Assembly (NCBI RefSeq): GCF_002220865.2
Contig: NZ_NHRJ02000002.1
Span: forward strand, 639,892-703,891
Reading direction: 5' to 3'
DNA: 64,000 bases
Origin: Paenibacillus xerothermodurans
GTDB lineage: Bacteria > Bacillota > Bacilli > Paenibacillales > NBRC-103111
The notes beneath the pieces were generated by a model, which saw only the letters and a program-made list of their open reading frames with translations, was not told where the DNA came from and did not search any database. A program made the position numbers and the translations under genes. Within the stretch, counting starts at the first letter, position 1, and each line of letters opens with the position of its first letter. Of this stretch, positions 52,518-61,335 are shown piece after piece.

Positions 52518-53054
52518 TTGAGCATCCGCCGATCTAAAGTGCAGCTCACTGTATTGCAAGAACCGATGCCTGCAGGCACCAAACTCATCATTCCGACAAT
52601 TAGTGTCCCACCGGTACCAGGCAGAGCCAGTAAACCCGGAAAAGTAGTGAAAATCAAACAGCACCGCGAGCTGGCGCGCATCATTATCTCTGTTGGCGTA
52701 CGGCTGCGCGGAACCCCGTACCGGTTGGGCGCCGGACCGTATCCGCGCAGCCGCGCATTTGATTGTTCGTCGTTCGTAAGATATGTATTCGGGCGCTGTG
52801 GCATAGCCCTGCCAAGATCAAGCCGACAGCAGGCTGCCATGGGACGGTTTGTCAGGCAGTCGGCCGTGCAGCCCGGAGACCTCGTCTTCTTTCGAAGAGA
52901 CGGCTGCTCAGGCAATGGTATTGGCCATGCTGGGGTGGATATTGGCAAAGGGTACATGCTCCACACCTACGCTTCACCGGCCGGGGTCACGATTACACGT
53001 TGGCGAAGCCCGTACTGGCTAAGAAGATATGTCACCGCACGGAGAATATTGTGA
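52518..53054 (+). CDS. NlpC/P60 family peptidase
   Basis: A 178-aa cysteine peptidase of the NlpC/P60 fold; such enzymes cut peptide bonds in peptidoglycan, commonly gamma-D-Glu-diaminopimelate. The catalytic Cys lies in AFDCSSFVRYVFG, the His in GIGHAGVDIG and the third residue in LHTYAS. There is no signal peptide: about 50 basic residues precede the domain, so it may be intracellular, spore-located or non-classically exported. TTG start at 52518, eight bases after AAGGAG. Single gene beside the YjcZ-type spore gene. Confidence 0.85.
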   Translation: MSIRRSKVQLTVLQEPMPAGTKLIIPTISVPPVPGRASKPGKVVKIKQHRELARIIISVGVRLRGTPYRLGAGPYPRSRAFDCSSFVRYVFGRCGIALPRSSRQQAAMGRFVRQSAVQPGDLVFFRRDGCSGNGIGHAGVDIGKGYMLHTYASPAGVTITRWRSPYWLRRYVTARRIL

Positions 53055-53197
53055 GTAACGATGGCTGCGAACGTGAACAAAAGTATGATAGTGGGATTAA
53101 CCTGCCGGTCTCTTTCATCTTGACCAACGCGAACGTTCGCTGTTGCAAGCCAGCCAGGTAGTAGCTGACATACAGCTCAATGCCATATCAATCCAAA

Positions 53198-53242
53198 TAA
53201 AAAAACGCCGATGCACAGACCTAGATCTGCACAATGGCGTTT
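53198..53242 (-). terminator. Terminator of the NSS transporter gene
   Basis: Minus strand AACGCCATTGTGCAGA / TCTGTGCATCGGCGTT stem followed by seven T. Confidence 0.9.
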
Positions 53243-53253
53243 CGGACAAGTAC

Positions 53254-54627
53254 CTATTCGAACTTAATTAAGCCAACGGAATATAAAAAGACCAGAATGA
53301 TCAGGATTGGCGCGACAACTCTAAGCAGGAACATCCAGGTTTTGTACCAAGGTCCGGACAGCCCGGCCTCTTCTCCCGCCCGCTTCCACGCATATCCCGT
53401 AAATAAAGTGACGAGCAATCCGCCAAGCGGCATCATAATGTAGGAGGTGACGAACTCCACAAAATCAAAGATGGTTTTATCTTTGGTGATCTCAATGTGG
53501 CTAAGAACTCCGCCGACGGACAAAGCCGAAGGCACCCCGATAACGAAGCACAGCGCGGTGATCACAACCGCAGCCTTAGTGCGACTCCAACGCCATTTGT
53601 CCATAGCGTACGCCATCGGCACTTCCATAATGGAGATAGCGGAAGTCAAGGCGGCGATCGACAGCAGCAGGAAGAATAGACCGCCGAAGAAGGCACCAAA
53701 CGGCATTTGGGAGAACGCTGCTGGCAACGCCATAAATGCCAGGCCTACGCCTTCGCCGGGCGCCAGTCCATAAGAGAACACGGTCGGGAAAATGACCAAT
53801 CCAGCGATGAACGCGTATACCAAATCTCCAAAGCCAACCGCCAATGTCGCAGCGCCCAATGACTGCTGCTTCTCTACGTAAGAGCCGTACGTAATCATGC
53901 AGCCCATGCCAAGAGATAGCGAGAAAAATGCATGTCCTAGTGCGATTAGCACCGATTCTGGAGTCAGCAGTGAAAAATCAGGCTTCAAGAAAAACTCTAC
54001 GCCCTTGCCTGCGCCCGGCAGCGTCAACGAACGTACCATTAGTACCAAAAGAATGATTAAAAACCCGGGAATCAAAATTTTATTTAACTTTTCAATCCCC
54101 CCTGACACCCCACGAGCAAGTACCCACCCGCTGAGCACCATGACAACAGCCTGCCAAAACACAGGCATGTAGCCGCCGGCAAACGCCTTGAATTTGTTGC
54201 TGTAGTCGGCCCCTTCTTGGAACAGCGCACCCGTGAACGATTCCAGAGTGTAATGCAGCGTCCAACCGGCAACCACGGCGTAATAAGACATGATCAAAAA
54301 TGCGGTGCCAACTGTTAAAAATCCAAGCCAACCCCAATACTTTTTGCCGGTCAGGTTGATAAGCGATGTGGCGGCGTTAGCTCTGCCTCCACGTCCTATT
54401 GTCATTTCCGCCAACAAAATTGGCAATCCTACGACAATAAGACATATAATGAACAATAGAAAAAAAGCGGCTCCACCATTTTGCCCTGTAATGTATGGGA
54501 ATTTCCACATGTTGCCTAAACCTACGGAGCTGCCGATGGCAGCCAGAATAAATCCGGCTCGTGTGAAACGTTCAGCCGTCCCTTTCTGCTGGCCTGCGGC
54601 CAATTGAGTATCCTCTCCAATCTGCAT
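53254..54627 (-). CDS. Sodium-dependent transporter, NSS (SNF) family
   Basis: A 457-aa secondary transporter with 11-12 helices that takes up an amino acid or amine with sodium. Helix 1 carries the sodium/substrate motif GFILAAIGSSVGLGNMWKFPY, read in part as SSVGLGNMWKFPY; helix 6 has ALGHAFFSLSLGMGCMITYGSY, read as FFSLSLGMG. LeuT-type residues are largely in place. Substrate not predictable. ATG at 54627 near a weak AGGT site; a longer frame to 54639 is possible. Monocistronic with a strong terminator. Confidence 0.92.
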   Translation of the reverse strand: MQIGEDTQLAAGQQKGTAERFTRAGFILAAIGSSVGLGNMWKFPYITGQNGGAAFFLLFIICLIVVGLPILLAEMTIGRGGRANAATSLINLTGKKYWGWLGFLTVGTAFLIMSYYAVVAGWTLHYTLESFTGALFQEGADYSNKFKAFAGGYMPVFWQAVVMVLSGWVLARGVSGGIEKLNKILIPGFLIILLVLMVRSLTLPGAGKGVEFFLKPDFSLLTPESVLIALGHAFFSLSLGMGCMITYGSYVEKQQSLGAATLAVGFGDLVYAFIAGLVIFPTVFSYGLAPGEGVGLAFMALPAAFSQMPFGAFFGGLFFLLLSIAALTSAISIMEVPMAYAMDKWRWSRTKAAVVITALCFVIGVPSALSVGGVLSHIEITKDKTIFDFVEFVTSYIMMPLGGLLVTLFTGYAWKRAGEEAGLSGPWYKTWMFLLRVVAPILIILVFLYSVGLIKFE

Positions 54628-54765
54628 GTTACCTACCAACCTTCTTTATAGATTCAAGTTACTACGTTACGGTAAAAGCGCTGCAATGTCATGTGGTAAA
54701 TTATAACATGTTCTTAACCTGAATAGACGATGTGTGCTAAAATAATTTTCAGAGAATTCACAGTT

Positions 54766-54820
54766 GCAATGGGAGATTCTGCTTGAGCAATGGGAGATTC
54801 TGTTTGCTTTTAGGAGATTT
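54766..54820. repeat. Three direct repeats spaced two helical turns apart
   Basis: GCAATGGGAGATTCTG occurs at 54766-54781 and 54787-54802, with a shorter copy AGGAGATTTTG near 54812. Core GGAGATT positions are 54772, 54793 and 54813, periods of 21 and 20 bases. They lie in the gap upstream of the PASTA gene. Confidence 0.7.
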
Positions 54821-54946
54821 TGGAATAATTACTGGTTTTTTCGGCGTATTTCGCCATAATCCGCGAATTTTTGAATCATTTTTGCCTAAAACGGGTAATC
54901 ATTCCCGAACATTCTAGGGATAAGATCAATATTGGGGTGAACAAAG

Positions 54947-56428
54947 ATGAAGTCAATCTCAAACCGATATGTTCTCGCAGAATCCATCGCTCGGCTGAAC
55001 GGCGGCGTGCTGCACAAAGCGCAGGACCTGTCATTGGAGCGCACCGTTTTAATATACATGCTTCCTTACAGGGGAGAGCTAACACGAAAAAATTACCTGG
55101 TGGGATTGGGAAATGCGGTTGAAAAATCGGCTCAGGCAAAATTCATGCAGGTGTTGGATGCCGTGTTTGACGATACACATATCTATGTGATTTTGAAACA
55201 TCAAGGCGGCCAATCTCTGAAGCATGTGATTGAGAGAAACTCGTTCGATTTTAAGGACGCCTCATCGATTATCGCAGATTTTGGTGAAACTTTGTCGGAG
55301 GCCAACGAGGAGCGGCCGATTGATTTTAGTCTCTCGGCGGAGAACCTGTGGCTTGGGGACGATCGGAGAGTATGTGTTATCAATTGGTGGGATAAAGTGG
55401 GCGGTAACCGGCGCTTGGCGAAACCGCTGAGCATTCTGTTGTACCAATTGCTGACTCACAACGAAAAAGCACCTTCCGATATACAAGTATTCGAGAGTCA
55501 ACTGCAGCGTGTTGCAAGAGATCTTGACCCCGCTCAGCGTGCGACGGCAGTCAACGTTCTTAGCAATGCTTACAAAGAGCGCCTGCCGGTGGTGTCTTTC
55601 ATCCAGTGTCTGAAAGATCTGCGCAGCGGCTTGCCGCTCGAAGCGGATATGGATGCGGTGCCGGCTGCGCAAGGGACGGCAGCGGCGGCCCCGATGGCGA
55701 GCAGACCTGCAGAACCCGGCACGGATAGACGCGCAGGGACATCGACTCGTAGAGCTGCCGAGCTGGCTATGCGCAGAGCTACGCCACCGGTCACAAGCAA
55801 AGCCGCGGAGCCGACTGCGTCGCAGACGTATGAAACCAGCGATGATGACGGCGCTGAGCCGACACCTGCTAAAAAAATCGTGGGGCGAGTGTTCGCGACC
55901 GCGTCCCTCGGACTGTTGAGTTTAGCCGTGTTTGTTGCTGTCTTCGCGATGCTGGTCAATTTCAGCGGCAATGACGACGACCCGCAGTCGTCCGCGATTG
56001 CTTCGAACTCAAAGCCTGCTCCGGATGCTGATCAGAAGCCAACACAACCATCGCAGTCAGCGCAGCCCGCTGAGCCGGCTCAACCCGACGATGGCACAGA
56101 GCAGGCTGAACCTGACCGGCCTATGGATCCTGCTCAGCCGCCCGAGACAGACGCCGAAAACAGCCCGCCTCAGGAGGCACCGCTGGAAAATCAGGAAGAT
56201 AGCGCAGCACCCGACACGGAAAATGGGGTTTCGGTACCGACTTTAACCGGTTTATCCAAGGAAGCCGCTGAGCAACAAGCCCTGTCATCCGGCTTGAAAT
56301 ATACATTTTATCTGGAAGAGAACCCAGAGGCACAAGGCACGGTGTTTAGACAGGATCCGCTGCCAAATTCCCCCGCTGCCAAGGGCGATCACGTCACTTT
56401 TTGGGTGAGCAAAGGCACCAAATCTTAA
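54947..56428 (+). CDS. Membrane pseudokinase with one PASTA domain
   Basis: A 493-aa protein laid out like PrkC-type Ser/Thr kinases. Residues 1-230 are a kinase-like domain lacking the catalytic residues: no Lys in the VAIK position (RTVLIYML), the HRDxKxxN loop is IDFSLSAENLWL (Ser for Asp), and DFG is INW. An Ala/Pro/Arg-rich juxtamembrane part runs to 311, a membrane helix is at about 312-338, a Pro/Gln/Asp/Glu-rich wall-facing stretch at 340-425 and one PASTA domain at 428-491 (VPTLTGLSKEAAEQQALSSG, then FWVSKGTKS). PASTA domains bind peptidoglycan or lipid II. Probably a sensor or scaffold, not a kinase. ATG at 54947 after GGGGTGA. Confidence 0.85.
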   Translation: MKSISNRYVLAESIARLNGGVLHKAQDLSLERTVLIYMLPYRGELTRKNYLVGLGNAVEKSAQAKFMQVLDAVFDDTHIYVILKHQGGQSLKHVIERNSFDFKDASSIIADFGETLSEANEERPIDFSLSAENLWLGDDRRVCVINWWDKVGGNRRLAKPLSILLYQLLTHNEKAPSDIQVFESQLQRVARDLDPAQRATAVNVLSNAYKERLPVVSFIQCLKDLRSGLPLEADMDAVPAAQGTAAAAPMASRPAEPGTDRRAGTSTRRAAELAMRRATPPVTSKAAEPTASQTYETSDDDGAEPTPAKKIVGRVFATASLGLLSLAVFVAVFAMLVNFSGNDDDPQSSAIASNSKPAPDADQKPTQPSQSAQPAEPAQPDDGTEQAEPDRPMDPAQPPETDAENSPPQEAPLENQEDSAAPDTENGVSVPTLTGLSKEAAEQQALSSGLKYTFYLEENPEAQGTVFRQDPLPNSPAAKGDHVTFWVSKGTKS

Positions 56429-56441
56429 AAGGTCTATGTAA

Positions 56442-56534
56442 AACAGGCTGTCAAGACAGCCTGTTGAGCTTATCAAGAAAGTGAGTATTCGGTACTTTCT
56501 GGACACTGTGAGCAGGCTGCTAAGTCAGCCTGCT
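56442..56534. repeat. Cluster of three hairpins
   Basis: AACAGGCTGTC/GACAGCCTGTT (56442-56465), AGAAAGT/ACTTTCT (56476-56500) and AGCAGGCTG/CAGCCTGCT (56511-56534). The first and third share CAGGCTG arms. It lies between the convergent PASTA gene and a small minus-strand gene and may terminate both. Confidence 0.7.
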
Positions 56535-56552
56535 TGGCGTGGTCCATCATCT

Positions 56553-56741
56553 TCATTTCAACGTGAACGACCGAGCTGCACGCACGATCAACCCGCCGGC
56601 AAATACAATCATGGCAACGGCTCCAACTACGTCCAGTACAGGGTTCAGAGCGGATAGTATGCCTGGAGTAGGTGCTTGTACCAACGCAAAGCCGCCGAAA
56701 ACGCCGCCGATATAAAGCACAGATTTATCTATGAGTTCCAC
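56553..56741 (-). CDS. Small membrane protein
   Basis: A 62-aa hydrophobic protein with two membrane segments (about 8-24 and 33-54) and a basic C-terminus VRAARSFTLK. No family recognised. GGGAGGTGG spans the GTG start at 56741, so the exact start is unsure. It lies convergent with the PASTA gene, beyond the hairpin cluster. Confidence 0.5.
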   Translation of the reverse strand: MELIDKSVLYIGGVFGGFALVQAPTPGILSALNPVLDVVGAVAMIVFAGGLIVRAARSFTLK

Positions 56742-56912
56742 CTCCCTAGCGTTTCATGAAATCATAGTATGAGTAATAGAATTAGGAGGTGCTAGGCGTG
56801 CGCTGTGCTGCAGACCCACCTCCCTTCCACTAAATCAAATCGCGTAAATCATATCGCGCCAGACGGCTAGATTTTACGAATGACCGACCGTGATAGAAAG
56901 GATGTCCCCGTT

Positions 56913-59735
56913 TTGAAGAACGATACCAACAGCATGCCGCAACCAACCATTTCGCTAGAAGGCGCATATCAATCATTATTTTATAATCATCCGGACGCGA
57001 TTGTTATAATAGATACCGATGGGCGGTACACCGATGCCAATCCCGCAGCGGAGCGGATATTCGGATATCCGAAACAGGAGCTAGTGCGATTGCAGCCAGA
57101 ACTGTTATTCTCGATGGAAGGCGGGGACCTGCCCGCCGTGCTGTTCGCGCAAGCTTTGTCAGGCCGTCCATCCGCCGGTGAAATGCTCGCCGCCCACAAG
57201 GATGGCAAACGGATATACATCTCGGTCACTTACGCCCCGATCACATCACAGTCCGATGTTGTCGGGGTCTATTGCTTGGCCAAAGATGTCAGCCCCCTGG
57301 TGGAAGCGCGCCGTCATTTTGAGCAGGCGGAAGAACATCTCAGAAAAAGCGAGGCCAATCTGGCACAGGTACAGCGCGCGGCCGGGATCGGCGCTTGGAG
57401 CTCGGACGTCACCGAAAAACAGCATCGGCTGATTTCCGAGCATTCTCTGGATTTTATTTCGGTACATTCGGCAGACCAAACGGCAACCTACTTGTACGCT
57501 TCCCCCTCCTGCGCCTCTTTGCTTGGCTATCAACCGGAGGAACTGGTAGGCACAAGCGCATATGACTATTTTCACCCGGACGATGTCGATCTGGTCAACG
57601 AGTATTTAACGGCGAATCTTGCATCCGCGGGAGTGTACACGGTCGCGTATCGGATACGGCAAAAAAACGGCGGTTACATCTGGTTTGAAAGCACCGGACG
57701 TTACACATATGATGCGGACACGGGGGCTATCAAAGAAATCGTTGCTATCTCCCGGGATATAAACGACCGCAAAACGGCCGAACAGAAACTGCAGGAAAGT
57801 GAACAGCGGTATAAATCACTATTCGAATATAATCCCGCTGCAGTTTACTCCTTTGATTTAGACGGCAATTATGTGACAGCCAACTCGAACCTGGAAGCAG
57901 TGAGCGGTTACTCTAAGAGTGAATTGCTGACAATGTCGTTTGAACAGATCATCCGGCCTGAATATCTGGAAGACACGAGGCACCATTTTGATCTGGCAAA
58001 GCAAGGAATTCCCCAGCATTATGAAACGTGTGTTATCCACAAGAGCGGAGGATTTTTGGACTTGCATGTAACCAATGTCCCTATCATCGTGGATGATCAG
58101 GTCGTGGGCGTGTACGGCATCGCTTACGATATAACAGAAGAAAAAAGCTACCTGGACCAGATCGAGAAGCTGAGCTATCAGCATTCGTTAATCTTGAATT
58201 CGGTGTCGGAGGGCATCTACGGGTTGGATAAAGAAGGCAGAGGAATGTTCATTAATCCGGCAGGCGCAGACATGTTCGGCGTACCGATGGCACAATTTAT
58301 CGGTGCAGAAAGTCATCACACCTTCCATCATACGAAGCCGGACGGAAGCGCGTGCGCAGTCGAGGACTGTCCGATTTTCCAAACGATCAAAGACGGCAAA
58401 TCCCGCGTTGTGCAGGAGGACATTTTCTGGCGGCCGGATGGTTCCAGCTTTTTGGCTGAGTACAGGGTAAGTCCGATCATCGACAATCAAACGATTAAGG
58501 GTGCTGTCGTTGTTTTTAACGATATCACCACAGAGCGGGATATCCTGCAGGCCAAGGAGTCCGCGGAACGGGCGGCCCATGCGAAATCCGAATTTTTGGC
58601 GATGATGAGCCATGAGATTCGCACGCCGATGAACGGGATAATGGGGATGACCGATCTCCTCGCAGACAGCGGGCTCACGCAAGAGCAGCAGGAATACGCA
58701 GATATCATTCGCACGAGCAGCGATGCTCTGCTCCGCATTCTGAACGACATATTGGATTACAGCAAAATCGATGCCGGGAAATTGGTGTTGGAGACAGAGC
58801 CTTTTGATTGGCGGCCGCTGCTCGGGGACATTCATCAATTGTTCGCGCCAAAGGCCGCGGAAAAGCACATTGAGCTCATCACTGAGCTGGAGCCCGGGCT
58901 CCCCGAGCGCATCGTGGGGGATGCTGTGAGATTACGGCAAATTTTATTGAATCTGATCGGAAACGCGATCAAATTTACCGATACAGGTACAGTGACAGTA
59001 TCCGTGAAAGCTCACCCGCAAGAAGAGCCGGATGATCTCATTCTGCTGTTCACAGTCCAAGACACCGGCATCGGTATCCCCGGGGAGAAGTTAGACCAGC
59101 TGTTCCGGTCCTTCTCGCAGCTGCATCCGGGCATCAATCGCAAATACGGCGGCACGGGGCTGGGCCTCGCGATCTGCAAAAAGCTGGTCCAACTTATGGG
59201 CGGGGATATATGGGTGGAGAGCAAGGAAGGCGTTGGCTCCACATTCCACTTTACACTGCCTGCTTCCAGCTGCAGCAAACAGGTGGACATAGCCGGCGAG
59301 CCTGAGCCCGCCGGGGAACCCGACTGGGCGTCAGCCGCGCCGTCTTCGGGCTCCGAACAGCTCCGCATTCTGGTCGCGGAGGACCATCCGGTGAACAGCC
59401 AGCTGCTCGTACGCATATTGAAAAAATTCGGACATGCGGTAACCGCTGTGTCGAACGGCAGCGAAGCGATTGACGCGGTCGCCCGCGGCTCATTCGATAT
59501 CGTATTTATGGACGTGGATATGCCCGTGATGGACGGGATGCGAGCGACCCGGCACATTCTGGAGTTGCTGCCTGACGACAACAAGCCGGTTATCATCGCC
59601 GTCACAGCTCATGTAAGAGCGGAGGACAGAAAAATGTGCCTCGACAGCGGGATGCAGGATGTTATTCGCAAACCTTATCGGACGCAAGAAATCCAGCAGG
59701 TGCTGCGGCTCTGGGGAAAACCTGTTGCGAAATGA
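56913..59735 (+). CDS. Hybrid sensor histidine kinase with four PAS domains and a receiver
   Basis: A 940-aa cytosolic hybrid kinase. Four PAS domains (about 15-130, 175-285, 295-410 and 425-545; each with a DxxGR/N-type core, the second with YxAYRIRQKNGGYIWFE) sense unknown signals. The HisKA domain carries FLAMMSHEIRTPMNG with His567, the ATPase domain has NAIKFTDTG, DTGIGIP and GGTGLGLAI, and the C-terminal receiver has VFMDVDMPVMDGM with Asp867. No membrane helix. I prefer TTG 56913 as the start (AAAGGA ten bases upstream); the ATG at 56880 lacks a site. No separate regulator lies beside it. Confidence 0.9.
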   Translation: MKNDTNSMPQPTISLEGAYQSLFYNHPDAIVIIDTDGRYTDANPAAERIFGYPKQELVRLQPELLFSMEGGDLPAVLFAQALSGRPSAGEMLAAHKDGKRIYISVTYAPITSQSDVVGVYCLAKDVSPLVEARRHFEQAEEHLRKSEANLAQVQRAAGIGAWSSDVTEKQHRLISEHSLDFISVHSADQTATYLYASPSCASLLGYQPEELVGTSAYDYFHPDDVDLVNEYLTANLASAGVYTVAYRIRQKNGGYIWFESTGRYTYDADTGAIKEIVAISRDINDRKTAEQKLQESEQRYKSLFEYNPAAVYSFDLDGNYVTANSNLEAVSGYSKSELLTMSFEQIIRPEYLEDTRHHFDLAKQGIPQHYETCVIHKSGGFLDLHVTNVPIIVDDQVVGVYGIAYDITEEKSYLDQIEKLSYQHSLILNSVSEGIYGLDKEGRGMFINPAGADMFGVPMAQFIGAESHHTFHHTKPDGSACAVEDCPIFQTIKDGKSRVVQEDIFWRPDGSSFLAEYRVSPIIDNQTIKGAVVVFNDITTERDILQAKESAERAAHAKSEFLAMMSHEIRTPMNGIMGMTDLLADSGLTQEQQEYADIIRTSSDALLRILNDILDYSKIDAGKLVLETEPFDWRPLLGDIHQLFAPKAAEKHIELITELEPGLPERIVGDAVRLRQILLNLIGNAIKFTDTGTVTVSVKAHPQEEPDDLILLFTVQDTGIGIPGEKLDQLFRSFSQLHPGINRKYGGTGLGLAICKKLVQLMGGDIWVESKEGVGSTFHFTLPASSCSKQVDIAGEPEPAGEPDWASAAPSSGSEQLRILVAEDHPVNSQLLVRILKKFGHAVTAVSNGSEAIDAVARGSFDIVFMDVDMPVMDGMRATRHILELLPDDNKPVIIAVTAHVRAEDRKMCLDSGMQDVIRKPYRTQEIQQVLRLWGKPVAK

Positions 59736-59748
59736 GCTAGGAAACGCC

Positions 59749-59806
59749 AAAAAAAGGCCCTGCGCGGACACGGTGCGTGGAAAACGCACAACTCTCTCGC
59801 AGGGCT
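59749..59806 (-). terminator. Terminator of the hypothetical gene at 59841
   Basis: Minus strand GCCCTGCG / CGCAGGGC stem followed by seven T. Confidence 0.8.
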
Positions 59807-59840
59807 TGTTTGGTATGCGGTGGGCGTTACGGATTGCCGT

Positions 59841-60209
59841 CTACTCAAGCTGGTTGAACGGCTGCCGCGTGATTTCGTAGCTCGCACGGTCCGTCATCAG
59901 CTGAACCATCTCGTTGTGTACTTGCCCGCGCCAATTGCCCAGCAGCGGAATTTCATATCGGTCGCGCGGCAGCGGCGGGCTGACATTGAGCGCCGGGTTC
60001 GAGTTCACGATGTATCCGCGTCCGTGCAGGATAAGCTCATGACGTGAGACGTAATCATCGCGCCGGTCGGGGTAATCGTTGGCCACAGTCACCTGCTCAA
60101 GCTGTATATGTGTTTCATCCAGATCATTTGCTTCACGCTTCTGAATATGTAGCGATTGCCCCTTGCATCCATTCAGCCATTGCGTGATTTGCTGCAATTC
60201 ACTATTCAT
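59841..60209 (-). CDS. Hypothetical protein
   Basis: A 122-aa soluble protein with alternating strand-like segments (QSLHIQKREANDLDETHIQLEQV, HELILHGRGYIVN, ASYEITRQPFNQLE). No family recognised. ATG at 60209 with GGAGGT nine bases upstream, and codon use like that of real genes. The small gene at 60299 precedes it on the same strand, 89 bases away. Confidence 0.65.
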   Translation of the reverse strand: MNSELQQITQWLNGCKGQSLHIQKREANDLDETHIQLEQVTVANDYPDRRDDYVSRHELILHGRGYIVNSNPALNVSPPLPRDRYEIPLLGNWRGQVHNEMVQLMTDRASYEITRQPFNQLE

Positions 60210-60298
60210 AGCGGAATTACCTCCAGCCAATGATTTTTTGCCTTGTTTCGCTGCCGGTCGGCTCTGAACGCGCGGCCAGCGAGTCCCTCCGTTGCCGG

Positions 60299-60541
60299 TC
60301 AGGCATCCAAGTCATCAGCTGCTTTACGTGCCGACGACCTCGCCTCATCGAGGAGTCTCCGTTTGGCCTTATCATCGGAGGGTGCGTCTTCCAGAGTCCG
60401 CTCCATAGCCATATCCAGCAGAACCTCGCGCCTCGGATCCTGGTGAATGTCAGAATCGACTTCCAACGGATCCAAGCGTGAGCTGTATGCGGTATGGCCT
60501 TGTATCAGGCCCGGATTTTCTACTTTATCGTCGTTTGCCAT
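60299..60541 (-). CDS. Hypothetical small acidic protein
   Basis: An 80-aa hydrophilic, acidic and probably largely disordered or helical protein (DPLEVDSDIHQDPRREVLLD; Ala/Asp/Arg-rich tail). No family recognised. ATG at 60541 follows GAGGGTGA by six bases. Confidence 0.6.
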   Translation of the reverse strand: MANDDKVENPGLIQGHTAYSSRLDPLEVDSDIHQDPRREVLLDMAMERTLEDAPSDDKAKRRLLDEARSSARKAADDLDA

Positions 60542-60945
60542 GTCGGTTCACCCTCATCTGCGATCGTTGTGCGCCATGTCCTGCATCTGCGCCAGTCAGA
60601 CGCATCGGACTGCGGTTGGCACATATCGTCGAATATGGCTTATTGTTACCTGATACTCTTGTGTTATTCCGAACGAGTAACGGGAATGTGTGACAATTCC
60701 AATGCGGCGCGTCGCCAACAACAGGGAGCACGCTCTCGGGTTGAGGCGAAACCTCGCTCATCGCGGTGCGAATCGTCACTTTGTTGCCGACATCAGGGAA
60801 GGAGACATGGTCATCAACGATCCGGACAACGCCAGGGTTGAGGCTGCTTGAAGCCGCGGCAATGACCGGCCAGGCGCGTTGCATAAAACCGGCCGCCTTT
60901 AGTCATGATAAAGATGTCTTTGAAACAATAAAGGAGGGATTAGTC
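60542..60945. other. Gene-free stretch
   Basis: Open frames exist on both strands but lack ribosome binding sites and resemble no family. It holds the divergent promoter regions of the small acidic protein and the Gln-rich protein. Confidence 0.4.
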
Positions 60946-61242
60946 ATGGTGGAAAACAATGCACAGTCTACTGTAAAACAAGCAACGCAAGTGCAGCAAG
61001 ACGCTCAACAGGCGGCACAGCAAGCACAGTTGACAGCTCAAAAGCTGACTCAGCAGGCTCAGTCTGAAGCACAAGCTACGCAGCAGGCCCAGCAAGCGGC
61101 ACAGCAGGCTCAACAAGTGCAGCAAACAGCCATGCAAGCTACGCAAACACAATCCAGCGCACAACAGCAGCTGCAGCAAGCTCAGCAAGCTGCACAGCAG
61201 GCTCAACAGCAGACTTCTCAGGCTCAGAATACATTGAAATAA
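60946..61242 (+). CDS. Gln/Ala-rich helical repeat protein
   Basis: A 98-aa protein in which 42 residues are Gln and most of the rest are Ala, Thr and Ser. It repeats QQAQQAAQQAQ-type units with a clear heptad-like spacing and should form a long helix or coiled coil. No signal peptide, no Cys, almost no charge. AAAGGAGG lies eight bases before the ATG at 60946, and a terminator follows, so expression is credible. Function unknown; storage, scaffold or spore-associated roles are guesses. Confidence 0.75.
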   Translation: MVENNAQSTVKQATQVQQDAQQAAQQAQLTAQKLTQQAQSEAQATQQAQQAAQQAQQVQQTAMQATQTQSSAQQQLQQAQQAAQQAQQQTSQAQNTLK

Positions 61243-61277
61243 CTTTCGTTTTGCGGTGATGCAAAAGTTTACACGAC

Positions 61278-61306
61278 AAAAGCGGCGCCCTCAGGCGACC
61301 GCTTTT
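61278..61306. terminator. Bidirectional terminator
   Basis: AAAAGCGG-CGCC pairs with GGCG-A-CCGCTTTT. It serves the Gln-rich gene and the convergent ypsA. Confidence 0.9.
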
Positions 61307-61335
61307 ATCGTTCTCCTGCCTTGATTGTTCTCCGC

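Noticed and set aside
60766-60945. N-terminal extension of the Gln-rich protein
   Set aside because: The AAAGGAGG site directly before the ATG at 60946 decides the start; the upstream part has a different composition.
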